Numbered from the stretch's first letter, positions 1-9,263 are shown. The stretch is 64,000 nt of DNA from Streptomyces sp. Alt3 (GCF_030719215.1 NZ_CP120983.1:5518001-5582000), one strand, 5' to 3'. Made by a program: numbers and translations. The notes: generated by a model not told the origin, from the letters alone.

Positions 1-2
1 CC

Positions 3-437
3 ACGAAGCCGAAGGAGGAGTCGACGCGCATCGTCATCCGTCCCAAGGCCGTCGACGACGCCGGTTTCACCGTGACGGTCGAGGAGGACGGCATCTACCG
101 CGTGCGCGGCGAGAAGCCCGAGCGCTGGATCCGGCAGACCGACTTCAACAACGACGAGGCCGTCGGCTACCTCGCCGACCGGCTCAACCGCCTCGGCGTC
201 GAGGACCAGCTCCGCAAGGCGGGTGCCCAGGCCGGCGACGGCGTGGCCATCGGCCCCGAGGAGAACGCGGTCGTCTTCGACTGGGAGCCGACCATGGCCG
301 CCGGCGCCGAGATGCTGGGCCGCCGAGGTGAGGACCACCGCATGGAGGCGCCCCGTCCCGCCGCTCAGCGACGCCGCGAACGCGAGTCGGAGCGCGACGA
401 CCCGCAGCGCGAGTACGACGAGTTCGACCCCTTCTAG
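3..437 (+). CDS. obg: Obg GTPase, C-terminal part (5' end outside window)
   Basis: The reading frame is open from the window edge to TAG at 435-437. The visible part has the compact C-terminal Obg domain: an acidic beta-rich stretch, then RGEKPERWIRQTDFNNDEAV and LADRLNRLGVEDQLRKAGAQ, and the closing VAIGPEENAVVFDWEPTM, followed by an Arg/Asp-rich tail ending in DEFDPF. Obg is an essential ribosome-associated GTPase involved in 50S assembly and, in streptomycetes, in development. The GTPase domain lies upstream of the window. Its usual neighbour proB is here displaced about 16 kb by the wall polymer cluster. Confidence 0.93.
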   Translation, partial: TKPKEESTRIVIRPKAVDDAGFTVTVEEDGIYRVRGEKPERWIRQTDFNNDEAVGYLADRLNRLGVEDQLRKAGAQAGDGVAIGPEENAVVFDWEPTMAAGAEMLGRRGEDHRMEAPRPAAQRRRERESERDDPQREYDEFDPF

Positions 438-815
438 GGGCGCCGCGCGTCGTGGGCGGACTCCGCTCCACGGCGCAGGACCTCCCGTACGGGTCGTGCG
501 GGGCTTCACCGGCCCCGCACGACCCGGGCGATCCGTCAGCGGGCTCCGGGGCTCGCGCACCGGGGGGCCCGGGGCGGGATCCCACCGGAAACCGGCAGGT
601 GACGGGCCCGGCGCGGCCGCTCATGTGCAGATTGCGTCACACATCTGTGTAGCCGGGCAGCTCGGGTCGGGCCCCGGAGGAGCCAATCTGCCTGGCCAGA
701 CGGTGAACCGCAGGTTTCCCGGGGGCGAGTGGCAGTAAACGTCCGCCTTGCGAGACGGTCGCGGAGAGTGCGACCATCACACTGTTCCCCCCTGTCATCG
801 CAAGGTAGGTCGTCT
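438..815. other. Gap between obg and the polymer cluster
   Basis: No coding region with a convincing start was found. The gap holds the obg terminator hairpin (491-525), a short inverted repeat ACACA-TC-TGTGT around 637-648, and presumably the promoter of the next gene. I could not identify a confident -35/-10 pair. Confidence 0.6.
491..525 (+). terminator. obg terminator hairpin
   Basis: A 14-bp perfect stem (491-504 with 512-525) closes a 7-nt loop. There is no U-tract, which is common for Streptomyces terminators. Confidence 0.75.
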
Positions 816-2315
816 GTGTCTGTGCCGCATGAAGCCAAGCCCCGGACCACAGCGGTCGTGCTCGCCGGTGGGACCGGCCAACGCGTGGGCCTGTCGATCC
901 CCAAGCAGCTGCTGAAGATCGCCGGTAAGGCCGTCATCGAGCACACGCTGACCATCTTCCAGAACGCCGAGGACATCGACGACGTCATCGTGCTGATGGC
1001 GCCGGGCTTCGTGCCCGACGTCGAGAAGATCGTCGCCAAGGCCGGGCTGACCAAGGTCATCAAGGTCATCGAGGGTGGCAGCACCCGGAACGAGACCACC
1101 GAGCGTGCCATCGCGGCCCTCGGCGAGGGGCTCGCGGAGGGTGAGGACCGCAACGTCCTCTTCCACGACGCGGTCCGTCCGCTGCTGTCGCAGCGTGTCA
1201 TCAAGGACTGCGTCGACGCCCTCGGCCGCTACCAGGCCGTCGACGTCGCCATCCCGTCCGCCGACACGATCATCGTGACCCGAACCCACGGCGAGGACGG
1301 CGAGTTCATCACCGACGTCCCGGACCGGTCCCGGCTGCGCCGCGGCCAGACCCCGCAGGCGTTCAAGCTGTCCACGATCCGCAAGGCGTACGAGGTCGCG
1401 GCCGGCGACCCGAACTTCCAGGCCACCGACGACTGCTCGGTCGTCCTGCGGTACCTCCCCGACGTGCCGATCCACGTGGTCGCGGGCGACGAGTACAACA
1501 TGAAGGTCACCCAGCCGGTCGACGTCTTCATCACGGACAAGCTCTTCCAGCTGGCCTCCACCGCGGCGCCGCGCCAGGCCGACGAGGCCGCCTACCGTGA
1601 GCTGCTGTCGGGCAAGACCCTGGTGGTCTTCGGCGGTTCGTACGGCATCGGCGCCGACATCGGCACGCTGGCCGAGCAGTACGGCGCCAAGGTGTACGCC
1701 CTGGGCCGCTCCACCACCGGTACGCACGTGGAGAACCCCGAGCACATCGACGACGCGCTGTCGAAGGCCTACGCGGAGACCGGCCGCATCGACTACGTCA
1801 TCAACACCGCGGGTGTGCTGCGCATCGGCAAGCTGGCCGAGACGGACAACACGACGATCCAGGAAGCGCTGAACGTCAACTACCTGGCGCCCGTGCAGAT
1901 CGCCCGCGCCTCGTACAAGTACCTGGCGGAGACCCAGGGGCAGTTGCTCCTGTACACCTCCAGCAGCTACACCCGGGGCCGTGCCGAGTACAGCCTCTAC
2001 TCCTCCACCAAGGCCGCGATGGTGAACCTCACTCAGGCGCTCGCCGACGAGTGGGCGGGCGAGGGCGTCCGGGTCAACTGCGTGAACCCGGAGCGCACCG
2101 CCACCCCCATGCGGACCAAGGCGTTCGGCCAGGAGCCGGAGGGCTCGCTGCTCTCCTCGGAGGCCGTGGCGCGCACCTCGCTCGACGTCCTCCTGTCCGC
2201 GATGACGGGCCACGTCATCGACGTACGGCAGCAGGACCCGACCCGTGACGTCGCGGAGGCGTCTGGATTCGAACAGGCCCTGGCCTCGGTGCTGGACCGT
2301 CAAGAAGATGTGTAA
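816..2315 (+). CDS. Fused cytidylyltransferase / short-chain reductase (CDP-ribitol synthase-like)
   Basis: 499 residues. The first half (about 12-250) is an IspD/TarI-type cytidylyltransferase: AVVLAGGTGQRVG with IPKQLLKIAGK for CTP binding, and FHDAVRP and the KVTQP region near the metal site. The second half (about 265-490) is a short-chain dehydrogenase with the nucleotide motif VVFGGSYGIGADIG and catalytic YSLYSSTK. This order matches Bcs1/Acs1 proteins, which reduce ribulose 5-phosphate to ribitol 5-phosphate and activate it with CTP. That reaction and the following TagF-like gene suggest CDP-ribitol supply; the exact polyol is inferred. GTG at 816 is chosen because AGG lies 6 nt upstream; GTG at 822 is possible. 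Confidence 0.88.
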   Translation: MSVPHEAKPRTTAVVLAGGTGQRVGLSIPKQLLKIAGKAVIEHTLTIFQNAEDIDDVIVLMAPGFVPDVEKIVAKAGLTKVIKVIEGGSTRNETTERAIAALGEGLAEGEDRNVLFHDAVRPLLSQRVIKDCVDALGRYQAVDVAIPSADTIIVTRTHGEDGEFITDVPDRSRLRRGQTPQAFKLSTIRKAYEVAAGDPNFQATDDCSVVLRYLPDVPIHVVAGDEYNMKVTQPVDVFITDKLFQLASTAAPRQADEAAYRELLSGKTLVVFGGSYGIGADIGTLAEQYGAKVYALGRSTTGTHVENPEHIDDALSKAYAETGRIDYVINTAGVLRIGKLAETDNTTIQEALNVNYLAPVQIARASYKYLAETQGQLLLYTSSSYTRGRAEYSLYSSTKAAMVNLTQALADEWAGEGVRVNCVNPERTATPMRTKAFGQEPEGSLLSSEAVARTSLDVLLSAMTGHVIDVRQQDPTRDVAEASGFEQALASVLDRQEDV

Positions 2316-2339
2316 TAATTCTTGACAAATGTGCTTTTT

Positions 2340-2383
2340 TTCGGGCCTCTGGAATCACTCGACAGTGATTCCAGAGGCCCGAA
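2340..2383 (+). terminator. 20-bp perfect hairpin after the CDP-ribitol synthase gene
   Basis: The stem 2340-2359 pairs with 2364-2383 around a CGAC loop. A run of T lies before the stem rather than after it. It probably ends the upstream gene and shields the downstream gene. Confidence 0.8.
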
Positions 2384-2453
2384 TGCGTGAAGCCGCACCT
2401 TCACATTTCCCTCAATACGTGAAACAACCGGCACCCCCTGGAGCAGGTTCTTC

Positions 2454-4649
2454 GTGATTTCCACAGCCATCCGCCTGGCCCGTGTGGGCAGTGGGTCTGA
2501 ACTGGCGGCAGCGATACTGATGATGCTGGGTTATCCCTGCGTCATGGTCGCCGCTCTCGTCCCTGATATCTGGTTCTTCGCGGCGGCCACGGCTGTCACG
2601 TACATCGCGGACTGGTTCCTGCACCAGCGCGGCAGTTACCTGGTCAACAGGCTCGGAAAGGTGCGGGCGGGTCTGTCCATCCGCTTCCTGCTCCGTCAGC
2701 TGATGATCATCCTGCTCCTGGCCCGGCTGGACCTCTCGCAGGAACCTCTCTTCTACGCAGCTGTCGCCTGCTTCCTGCTCTTCTACGGTCTCCAGGCTCC
2801 GCACGGCGCGCTGACGACGCTGATCCGTCTGCGCCGCACCCTGCCGATCGTCACCCGGAACGTGGACCTGCACTCCATCCGCATCCCGGACGGTCCTCCG
2901 CGCGCACTGCTGCACCGGGCCAGCGAGAAGATGCTGCACCTCGACCTCCCCGCTGTGGTGGGGGTCCTGATCGCAGCGGGCACGGGCGAGGACGTCATCG
3001 GGTACGCCGGTGCCGCTCTGACGCTGGTGCTGGCCCTCGGCTACAACGCGGTGCTCGTCCCGTACCTGCGCCGGAACAGGCGGGCGCCCTCCGCCCCCGC
3101 CGTGCTGAAGGCCCTGGACACCTGGCTGGGCGAGTACCAGCCGACCGTCGTGCTCTACTTCTCCGGCTCCAGCGAGTCCGCCTACCAGGGCAACATGTGG
3201 CTGGACACCATGGCCGCAGTCGAGGGCCGCCCGCTGATCGTCATGCGCGAACGCAACCTCGTGTCGCAGCTCGCGGACACCGCCGTGCCCGTGGTCTGCG
3301 TGCCGGCGGGCACCCACCTGATGAACATGGACCTCTCCAGCGTCCGGGTGTGCCTGTATCCGGCCAACGTCGGCAAGAACATCCACATGCTGCGCGTCCC
3401 GACGATGAAGCACGTCTTCATCGGCCACGGCGACAGCGACAAGCTGGCCAGCGTCAACCCGTACTCCAAGGTGTACGACGAGGTGTGGACGGCGGGCCGC
3501 GCAGGCCGCGACCGTTACGCCCTGGCCGATGTCGGTGTCCGCGACGAGGACATCGTCGAGGTGGGACGACCGCAGCTGGCGCCGATCGAGACCTGGAGCG
3601 GCACCACGCGGAACCCCGTCCCCACGGTGCTGTACGCCCCCACCTGGGAGGGCTGGGACGACAACCCGGGCAACACGTCACTCCTCCTCGCCGGTGAGAA
3701 CATCGTCCGCCGGCTGCTGAAGGCCGACAGCCCGGTCCGGGTCATCTACAAGCCGCACCCCTTCACCGGTATCCGCAGCGCCAAGGCAAAGGCCGTCAAC
3801 GCCCGGATCGAGAACCTGATCGCCACCTCCGCGCAGCAGCGCGCCGCCGATCCCCGCTGGGTGAAGGAGGCTGCCGCCGCCGCTGCCGGACAGGCGGAGG
3901 CGAAGGCGGAGCTGGTCCGGATCGAGGGCCGCCTGGCGGAGCTCGCGAAGCCGGGACGCGCGGGCGCCGACGAGTCGGAGGCCTCCCGCCTCTCGCTCGC
4001 CGACCCGGCCCGTCAGACCGAGATCACCACCCTGCGTGCCGAGTGGAACGACGCCTACTGGCGTTCCTTCGGCTGGTGGGAGCACAAGACGGTGACCGGC
4101 TCCCAGCCGAAGCTGTACGACTGCTTCAACCAGTCCGACGCCATGGTCTCGGACATCTCCAGCGTGGTGTCCGACTTCATCGCGAGCGGGAAGCCGTACG
4201 CGGTCACCGACTCGGCCGAGCTCGGTGCGGACGAGTTCAAGCGCCAGAACACCGCCGTGAGGGCCGCCGTCATCCTCTCCAACAGCGCCGCGGAGATCGA
4301 CGAGCTGCTGCGGTCCGTCGCCGACCCGGCGTCGGACCCGCTCGCCGAAGGCCGTCACGAGCTGAAGACCTACCTGCTGGGTCCGGACGAGCCGACCTCC
4401 ATGGAGCAGTTCAACGCCGCTGTCCTGGCACTCGCGGCCAAGGCCGAGACCCGCAACGCCGGCGTCGCCCAGCGTGTGGGCGGGCAGCAGCCGCCGGCAC
4501 CCCTGCCGGACGCCGAGGCGGCGTCCAGCGGTGCGGGTGACGGCACGGCCGAGATCATCGCCGAGGCGGACGCCGCAGTCGATCCGGACGAGCCTGACGC
4601 CCCGGAGGCCGACGCCGGAATCGGCGCGGGTCCCACGACGGTCCGCTGA
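2454..4649 (+). CDS. Membrane-anchored TagF-like polyol-phosphate polymerase
   Basis: 731 residues, GTG start with GGAG 10 nt upstream. Residues about 1-200 are hydrophobic with several predicted membrane segments. From about 225 the protein resembles CDP-glycerol/CDP-ribitol glycerophosphotransferases (TagF, TarL): FIGHGDSDK, VLYAPTWEGWDD, VIYKPHPF and SDAMVSDISSVVSDF carry the His and Ser/Asp residues typical of the family. An Ala/Glu/Arg-rich helical insert at about 455-535 interrupts the catalytic domain, and the last 70 residues are acidic and Ala-rich. It would add polyol phosphate units from a CDP-activated donor to a membrane-linked wall polymer. It follows the cytidylyltransferase gene, which would supply the donor. 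The membrane domain and insert are unlike short TagF proteins. Confidence 0.85.
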   Translation: MISTAIRLARVGSGSELAAAILMMLGYPCVMVAALVPDIWFFAAATAVTYIADWFLHQRGSYLVNRLGKVRAGLSIRFLLRQLMIILLLARLDLSQEPLFYAAVACFLLFYGLQAPHGALTTLIRLRRTLPIVTRNVDLHSIRIPDGPPRALLHRASEKMLHLDLPAVVGVLIAAGTGEDVIGYAGAALTLVLALGYNAVLVPYLRRNRRAPSAPAVLKALDTWLGEYQPTVVLYFSGSSESAYQGNMWLDTMAAVEGRPLIVMRERNLVSQLADTAVPVVCVPAGTHLMNMDLSSVRVCLYPANVGKNIHMLRVPTMKHVFIGHGDSDKLASVNPYSKVYDEVWTAGRAGRDRYALADVGVRDEDIVEVGRPQLAPIETWSGTTRNPVPTVLYAPTWEGWDDNPGNTSLLLAGENIVRRLLKADSPVRVIYKPHPFTGIRSAKAKAVNARIENLIATSAQQRAADPRWVKEAAAAAAGQAEAKAELVRIEGRLAELAKPGRAGADESEASRLSLADPARQTEITTLRAEWNDAYWRSFGWWEHKTVTGSQPKLYDCFNQSDAMVSDISSVVSDFIASGKPYAVTDSAELGADEFKRQNTAVRAAVILSNSAAEIDELLRSVADPASDPLAEGRHELKTYLLGPDEPTSMEQFNAAVLALAAKAETRNAGVAQRVGGQQPPAPLPDAEAASSGAGDGTAEIIAEADAAVDPDEPDAPEADAGIGAGPTTVR

Positions 4650-4658
4650 TCACGGGGT

Positions 4659-4694
4659 CCGGCCGGCCCCGCCGAACTCGGTGGGGCCGGCCGG
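4659..4694 (+). terminator. Terminator hairpin after the TagF-like gene
   Basis: A 16-bp stem (4659-4674 with 4679-4694, one G-T pair) closes an AACT loop. No U-tract follows. Confidence 0.75.
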
Positions 4695-4905
4695 GCGCCA
4701 GGTCGTTCACCTGGTGTTATCCGCCTCGCCGGCATCCGGTCGAAGTTTGTACGATTTTCGACGCAACCCATACGACGGCCCGCCCGTCTCCTTCTGGGGG
4801 AGGGGAACGTACGGGCCGTTCGGCGTGTCTGTGCCGGGAACCAGCTATGTGCCGTCGTTCCATCGTTTCTCCTGATGAATACGCTTATGTGTGAACCGGG
4901 GAGAG

Positions 4906-6153
4906 ATGGGCACCACCGCTACCACCAACACGCCAGATGTGACCGTGATCATCGGCGCCTACGAAGCGATGCCGTACCTGGTCCGCTGCCTGGAGTCCGT
5001 CGAGGCCCAGACGCTTCCGGCCGGGCGCATGGAGATCGTGGCCGTCGACGACGGATCGACCGACGGCACGGGGGAGTACCTGGAGGAGTTCGCCGCCAGG
5101 ACCGCGATCGACATGCGCGTCGTCCGCCAGGAGAACTCAGGAGGCCCCAGCGGCCCGCGCAACGTCGGTCTCGGCCTCGCCCGAGGCCGGTACGTCTTCT
5201 TCCTCGACGCGGACGACTACTTCGGCGAGGAGGCCCTGGAGCGCATGGTCGCGATGGGTGACCGGGCCGGCACCGACGTGATCCTCGGCAAGGTGATCGG
5301 CGTCAACAGGGGGGCGCCCAAGTCGATGTGGTCGCGGACCGAGGAGCGGGTGGACGTCCACCGCTCCAAGGTCATATACACCCTCAGCGCGCAGAAGCTC
5401 TTCCGGCGCGACCTGCTGGAGCGCATCGGCCTGCGTTTCGACGAACGGCTCGAGACCGGCGAGGACGCCCTCTTCACGATGGAGGCGTATCTGCGCGGTG
5501 CGGGAGTCTCCGTCATCGCCGACTACACCTGCTACCACCTCGTCGGCCGCGACGACGGCAAGCACGCGACCAAGAGGGGCAGTTACGTCCTGCGCTTCGA
5601 CGCGATGGAAGCCATGATGGCGCTCATCCACAGACTGGAGCCGGCCGGGCCGAAGCGTGACTTCCTCATGGTCAGACCCTTCACGGTCGGTATGCTCCAG
5701 CAGTTCACCCCCGGCCTCCTGAAGCAGCCGGAGGAGGAACAGCGGCACAAGATGGAACTCGCGGCTCCTCTGATGCGGAGCTACTGGACGAACGGTGTGG
5801 CCCGCAAGATCAAGGTGGCCGAGCGGCTCAGGCTCGCCTGTGTCGCGCGCGGCCGCCTCGACCTGCTCGCCGACGTACTGGAATTCCTGCGGGCCAAGAA
5901 GGTCCCGGACCTGGTCAGCTCGGACAAGGGCGACAAGCTCTTCCTCGCCTATCCGCACTTCCGGGACGAGGAGGCCGGGCTCCGGGACGCCGACTACCAG
6001 GTCACCGTGCCCGACTGGCACGGCACCGACCGGGTCACCAGGCCGAAGCGCATCCTGCGGTCCGCGCCGGAGCAGCCGTCCACGCCGCGGCGTATCGTCC
6101 GGCGGCTGCGCAGGGAGCTCCGTGGCTGGCGCGCACGACTGAGCACCAGCTGA
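4906..6153 (+). CDS. Family 2 glycosyltransferase of the wall polymer cluster
   Basis: 415 residues. The N-terminal GT-A domain shows VTVIIGAYEAMPYLVRCLES, VDDGSTDGTGEYL, the donor/metal motif FLDADDYF and the ETGEDALFTMEAYL acidic site expected of an inverting GT2 enzyme. The region after it contains GRDDGKHATKRGSY, which matches SKRDDGKNAGSAK in the glycosyltransferase at 10941-12965, so the two are paralogues. It resembles TarP/TarS-type transferases that add sugars to poly-ribitol phosphate; that acceptor is inferred from context. ATG at 4906 has GGGGAG only 2 nt upstream, so the start is uncertain; GTG at 4891 is the in-frame alternative. Confidence 0.85.
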   Translation: MGTTATTNTPDVTVIIGAYEAMPYLVRCLESVEAQTLPAGRMEIVAVDDGSTDGTGEYLEEFAARTAIDMRVVRQENSGGPSGPRNVGLGLARGRYVFFLDADDYFGEEALERMVAMGDRAGTDVILGKVIGVNRGAPKSMWSRTEERVDVHRSKVIYTLSAQKLFRRDLLERIGLRFDERLETGEDALFTMEAYLRGAGVSVIADYTCYHLVGRDDGKHATKRGSYVLRFDAMEAMMALIHRLEPAGPKRDFLMVRPFTVGMLQQFTPGLLKQPEEEQRHKMELAAPLMRSYWTNGVARKIKVAERLRLACVARGRLDLLADVLEFLRAKKVPDLVSSDKGDKLFLAYPHFRDEEAGLRDADYQVTVPDWHGTDRVTRPKRILRSAPEQPSTPRRIVRRLRRELRGWRARLSTS

Positions 6154-6307
6154 TGCCGGGCACCGTGGTCCACTCGGCGCACAAGGACGGCCGTTCACCG
6201 TCCTGCCGGGTGACCGGTGGCCCAACGGCTGGGAACTCAGGGATAAACTCGCACAATATTCATGGTCCCTCAAGGGATCTACATATCATCGTCGGGACAG
6301 GGACAAA

Positions 6308-7375
6308 GTGAAGGCTCTCGTACTCTCCGGTGGGGCGGGCACCCGCCTTCGCCCCATCACGCACACGTCGGCCAAGCAGCTGGTCCCGGTGGCGAACAAG
6401 CCCGTCCTCTTCTACGGGCTGGAAGCCATCGCGGAGGCCGGGATCACCGACGTCGGCATCATCGTCGGTGACACGGCTCCGGAGATCCGAGAGGCCGTCG
6501 GCGACGGCTCCGCTCTCGGGATCGACGTCACGTACATCCCGCAGGACGAGCCCCGTGGCCTGGCACACGCGGTGCTCATCGCCCGCGACTTCCTGGGGGA
6601 CGACGACTTCGTCATGTACCTCGGTGACAACTTCATCGTCGGTGGAATCACCGGACTGGTCGAGGAGTTCCGCGCGGAACGCCCCGAGGCGCAGATCCTG
6701 CTGACCAAGGTGCCCAACCCGACCGCCTTCGGCGTCGCCGAACTCGACGCCCAGGGACGGGTCGCCTCCCTCGAGGAGAAGCCGAAGGAGCCGAAGAGCG
6801 ATCTCGCGCTCGTCGGCGTCTACCTGTTCACCCCGGCCGTCCACGAGGCCGTGCGTTCGATCCAGCCCTCGTGGCGCGGCGAGCTGGAGATCACCCACGC
6901 CATCCAGTGGCTGATCGACCAGCAGCGCGACGTCCGCTCCACGACCATCTCCGGGTACTGGAAGGACACCGGCAACGTCACCGACATGCTGGAGGTCAAC
7001 CGCTCCGTCCTGGAGACGCTGAAGGCCGTCACCGAGGGGACCGTCGACGAGAGCAGTGAGATCATCGGGCGGGTGCGGATCGAGGCGGGGGCCAAGGTCA
7101 CCAGCAGCCGTATCGTCGGCCCCGTGATCATCGGTGCCGACGCGGTCATCAGCGACTCCTACGTCGGCCCGTTCACCTCGGTCTCGGAGGGATGCCGGAT
7201 CGAGGACAGCGAGATCGAGTACTCCATCGTCCTGCGCGGTGCGTCCATCTCCGGTGTGCGCCGGGTCGAGGCCTCCCTCATCGGCCGGGACGTCGAAGTG
7301 ACCCCCGCGCCCCGCAACCCGTCCGCCCACCGGCTCGTGCTCGGTGACCACAGCAAGGTGCAGATCTCTTCATGA
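6308..7375 (+). CDS. rfbA: Glucose-1-phosphate thymidylyltransferase, long form
   Basis: 355 residues, GTG start. It makes dTDP-glucose from dTTP and glucose 1-phosphate, the first step to dTDP-L-rhamnose. The N-terminus has ALVLSGGAGTRLRPIT and KQLVPVANKPVLFYG, then YIPQDEPRGLAHAVLIA and FVMYLGDNFI. After about residue 245 a left-handed beta-helix follows (SSEIIGRVRIEAGAKV and later hexapeptide turns), which makes it the long StrD/Gra-Orf16 type rather than the 290-residue RmlA. Its stop overlaps the rfbB start, so it heads the rfbA-rfbB-rfbD operon. Confidence 0.93.
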   Translation: MKALVLSGGAGTRLRPITHTSAKQLVPVANKPVLFYGLEAIAEAGITDVGIIVGDTAPEIREAVGDGSALGIDVTYIPQDEPRGLAHAVLIARDFLGDDDFVMYLGDNFIVGGITGLVEEFRAERPEAQILLTKVPNPTAFGVAELDAQGRVASLEEKPKEPKSDLALVGVYLFTPAVHEAVRSIQPSWRGELEITHAIQWLIDQQRDVRSTTISGYWKDTGNVTDMLEVNRSVLETLKAVTEGTVDESSEIIGRVRIEAGAKVTSSRIVGPVIIGADAVISDSYVGPFTSVSEGCRIEDSEIEYSIVLRGASISGVRRVEASLIGRDVEVTPAPRNPSAHRLVLGDHSKVQISS

Positions 7376-8358
7376 CGACCAACATCCTGGTGACCGGCGG
7401 GGCCGGATTCATCGGCTCCCACTACGTCCGTACCGTGCTGGGCCCCCAGGGACCGGGCGATGTCGCCGTGACGGTCCTCGACAAGCTCACGTACGCGGGC
7501 AACCCGGCCAACCTCGACGAGGTCCGTGACCACCCGGGCTTCGCCTTCGTCCAGGGCGACATCTGTGACGCCGAGCTCGTCGGCAAGCTGATGGCCGAGC
7601 ACGACCAGGTCGTCCACTTCGCCGCCGAGTCCCACGTGGACCGCTCCATCGACGGCGGAGCGGAGTTCGTCCGTACGAACGTCGTGGGCACGCACACCCT
7701 GATCCACGCCGCGCACCTGGCCGGCGTCAAGACCTTCGTGCACATCTCGACGGACGAGGTCTACGGATCGATCGACGAGGGCTCCTGGCCCGAGACGCAC
7801 CCGCTGGAGCCGAACTCGCCGTACTCCTCGGCCAAGGCGTCCAGCGATCTGATCGCCCTCTCGTACCACCGCACGCACGGCCTCGACGTGCGGGTGACCC
7901 GCTGTTCCAACAACTACGGGCACCACCACTTCCCCGAGAAGGTCATCCCGCTGTTCGTCACCAACCTTCTGGACGGCAAGACCGTGCCGCTGTACGGCGA
8001 CGGCGCCAATGTGCGCGACTGGCTGCACATCGACGACCACGTCCAGGGCATCGAGCTCGTCCGCACGAAGGGCCGCGCCGGCGAGGTCTACAACATCGGC
8101 GGCGGCACCGAGCTCTCCAACAAGGAGCTCACCGGACTGCTCCTGGAAGCCTGCGGCGCCGACTGGGAGACCAGCGTCACCTACGTCGAGGACCGCAAGG
8201 GCCACGACAGGCGCTACTCCGTCGACTGCACGAAGATCCGCGAGGAGCTCGGCTACGAGCCCCGCACGGACTTCGCCACGGGCCTCGCCGACACCGTGCA
8301 GTGGTACCGCGACAACCGCGCCTGGTGGGAGCCGCTGAAGGACCGGGCAGCGCTGTGA
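7372..8358 (+). CDS. rfbB: dTDP-glucose 4,6-dehydratase
   Basis: 328 residues; the ATG overlaps the rfbA stop as ATGA. It is an extended short-chain dehydratase: NAD-binding ILVTGGAGFIGSHYVR, the HFAAESHVDRSI signature, the ISTDEVYGS active-site segment and the catalytic YSSAKASSD (Tyr and Lys). It converts dTDP-glucose to dTDP-4-keto-6-deoxyglucose. Length and motifs are standard, and tight overlap on both sides shows translational coupling within the rhamnose operon. Confidence 0.95.
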   Translation: MTTNILVTGGAGFIGSHYVRTVLGPQGPGDVAVTVLDKLTYAGNPANLDEVRDHPGFAFVQGDICDAELVGKLMAEHDQVVHFAAESHVDRSIDGGAEFVRTNVVGTHTLIHAAHLAGVKTFVHISTDEVYGSIDEGSWPETHPLEPNSPYSSAKASSDLIALSYHRTHGLDVRVTRCSNNYGHHHFPEKVIPLFVTNLLDGKTVPLYGDGANVRDWLHIDDHVQGIELVRTKGRAGEVYNIGGGTELSNKELTGLLLEACGADWETSVTYVEDRKGHDRRYSVDCTKIREELGYEPRTDFATGLADTVQWYRDNRAWWEPLKDRAAL

Positions 8359-9239
8359 GCGCCGTCTGGCTCGTCACCGGAGCCGGAGGAATGCTGGGCC
8401 AGGACGTCCTGGCCCGGCTCGCCGTCGACGGCGTCACCGCAGTGGCGGCGGGACGGGACACCGTCGACATCGCCGACGAGGCCGCGGTCCGAGCCGCCTT
8501 CGAGGAGCACCGCCCCGCAGTGGTCGTCAACTGCGCCGCCTGGACAGCCGTCGACGACGCGGAGACGGACGAGGAAGCCGCGCTGCGCGTCAACGGCAGG
8601 GGCCCGGCGGTGCTCGCCCGGGCATGCCAGGAGTACGGAGCCGTACTCCTGCAGGTCTCCACGGACTACGTCTTCGCGGGCGACGCCGCCCGGCCCTACC
8701 CGGAGGACGCCCCGACCGGCCCGCGCAGCGCCTACGGCCGGACCAAGCTGGCAGGGGAACAGGCGGTACTGGACGTGTTGCCGGACAGCGGATACATCGT
8801 CCGGACCGCCTGGCTGTACGGTGCGGCCGGCGGTAACTTCGTCCGGACGATGATCAAGCTGGAAAGAGTCAAGGACACCCTCGACGTGGTGGACGACCAG
8901 CGCGGGCAGCCGACCTGGACCGTCGATCTGGCCGACCGGCTGGTCCGGCTCGGGCAGGGCGCTCTCGCCGGTACCGCTCCCGCCGGTGTCTACCACGGCA
9001 CCAGCGGCGGTGAGACGACCTGGTTCGGACTGACCCGGGAGATCTTCCGACTGCTGGACACCGATCCGGAGCGGGTGCGCCCCACCACGAGCGAGGCCTT
9101 CGTACGGCCGGCTCCCCGACCCGCCTACAGCGTGCTGGGGCACGACCGCTGGAAGGAGGCCGGGATCGAGCCGCTCCGTGACTGGCGGAGCGCGCTCGGC
9201 GAGGCGTTCCCCGCGCTGCTCGCCGCGGAACGATCCTGA
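8355..9239 (+). CDS. rfbD: dTDP-4-dehydrorhamnose reductase
   Basis: 294 residues. GTG at 8355 overlaps the rfbB stop as GTGA. N-terminal VTGAGGMLGQDVLARL binds NADPH; NCAAWTAVDDAE and VSTDYVFAG are typical of RmlD, and YGRTKLAGE holds the catalytic Tyr and Lys. It performs the last step to dTDP-L-rhamnose. The epimerase needed before it, rfbC, is about 1 kb away on the opposite strand, so the window holds all four pathway enzymes. A hairpin directly downstream ends the operon. Confidence 0.94.
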   Translation: MSAVWLVTGAGGMLGQDVLARLAVDGVTAVAAGRDTVDIADEAAVRAAFEEHRPAVVVNCAAWTAVDDAETDEEAALRVNGRGPAVLARACQEYGAVLLQVSTDYVFAGDAARPYPEDAPTGPRSAYGRTKLAGEQAVLDVLPDSGYIVRTAWLYGAAGGNFVRTMIKLERVKDTLDVVDDQRGQPTWTVDLADRLVRLGQGALAGTAPAGVYHGTSGGETTWFGLTREIFRLLDTDPERVRPTTSEAFVRPAPRPAYSVLGHDRWKEAGIEPLRDWRSALGEAFPALLAAERS

Positions 9240-9263
9240 CGCTTCTCAGCCGCGCCGACGCAG

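Noticed and set aside
637..648. ACACA-TC-TGTGT inverted repeat as an operator
   Set aside because: Too short to be distinguished from chance, and no promoter elements line up with it.
795..2303. Long minus-strand open frame opposite the CDP-ribitol synthase gene
   Set aside because: It is a GC-driven shadow rich in Arg, Val, Gly and Asp with no domain; the plus strand carries clear motifs.
2322..2327. TTGACA as a -35 box before the TagF-like gene
   Set aside because: No -10 hexamer occurs 16-19 bp downstream; the region is occupied by the terminator stem.
4474..4875. Open frame across the gap before the first glycosyltransferase
   Set aside because: It covers the tail of the polymerase gene and a terminator and has no coherent protein character.
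6232..6260. GGAAC-like ECF sigma -35 upstream of rfbA
   Set aside because: No matching -10 element at the right distance could be identified.
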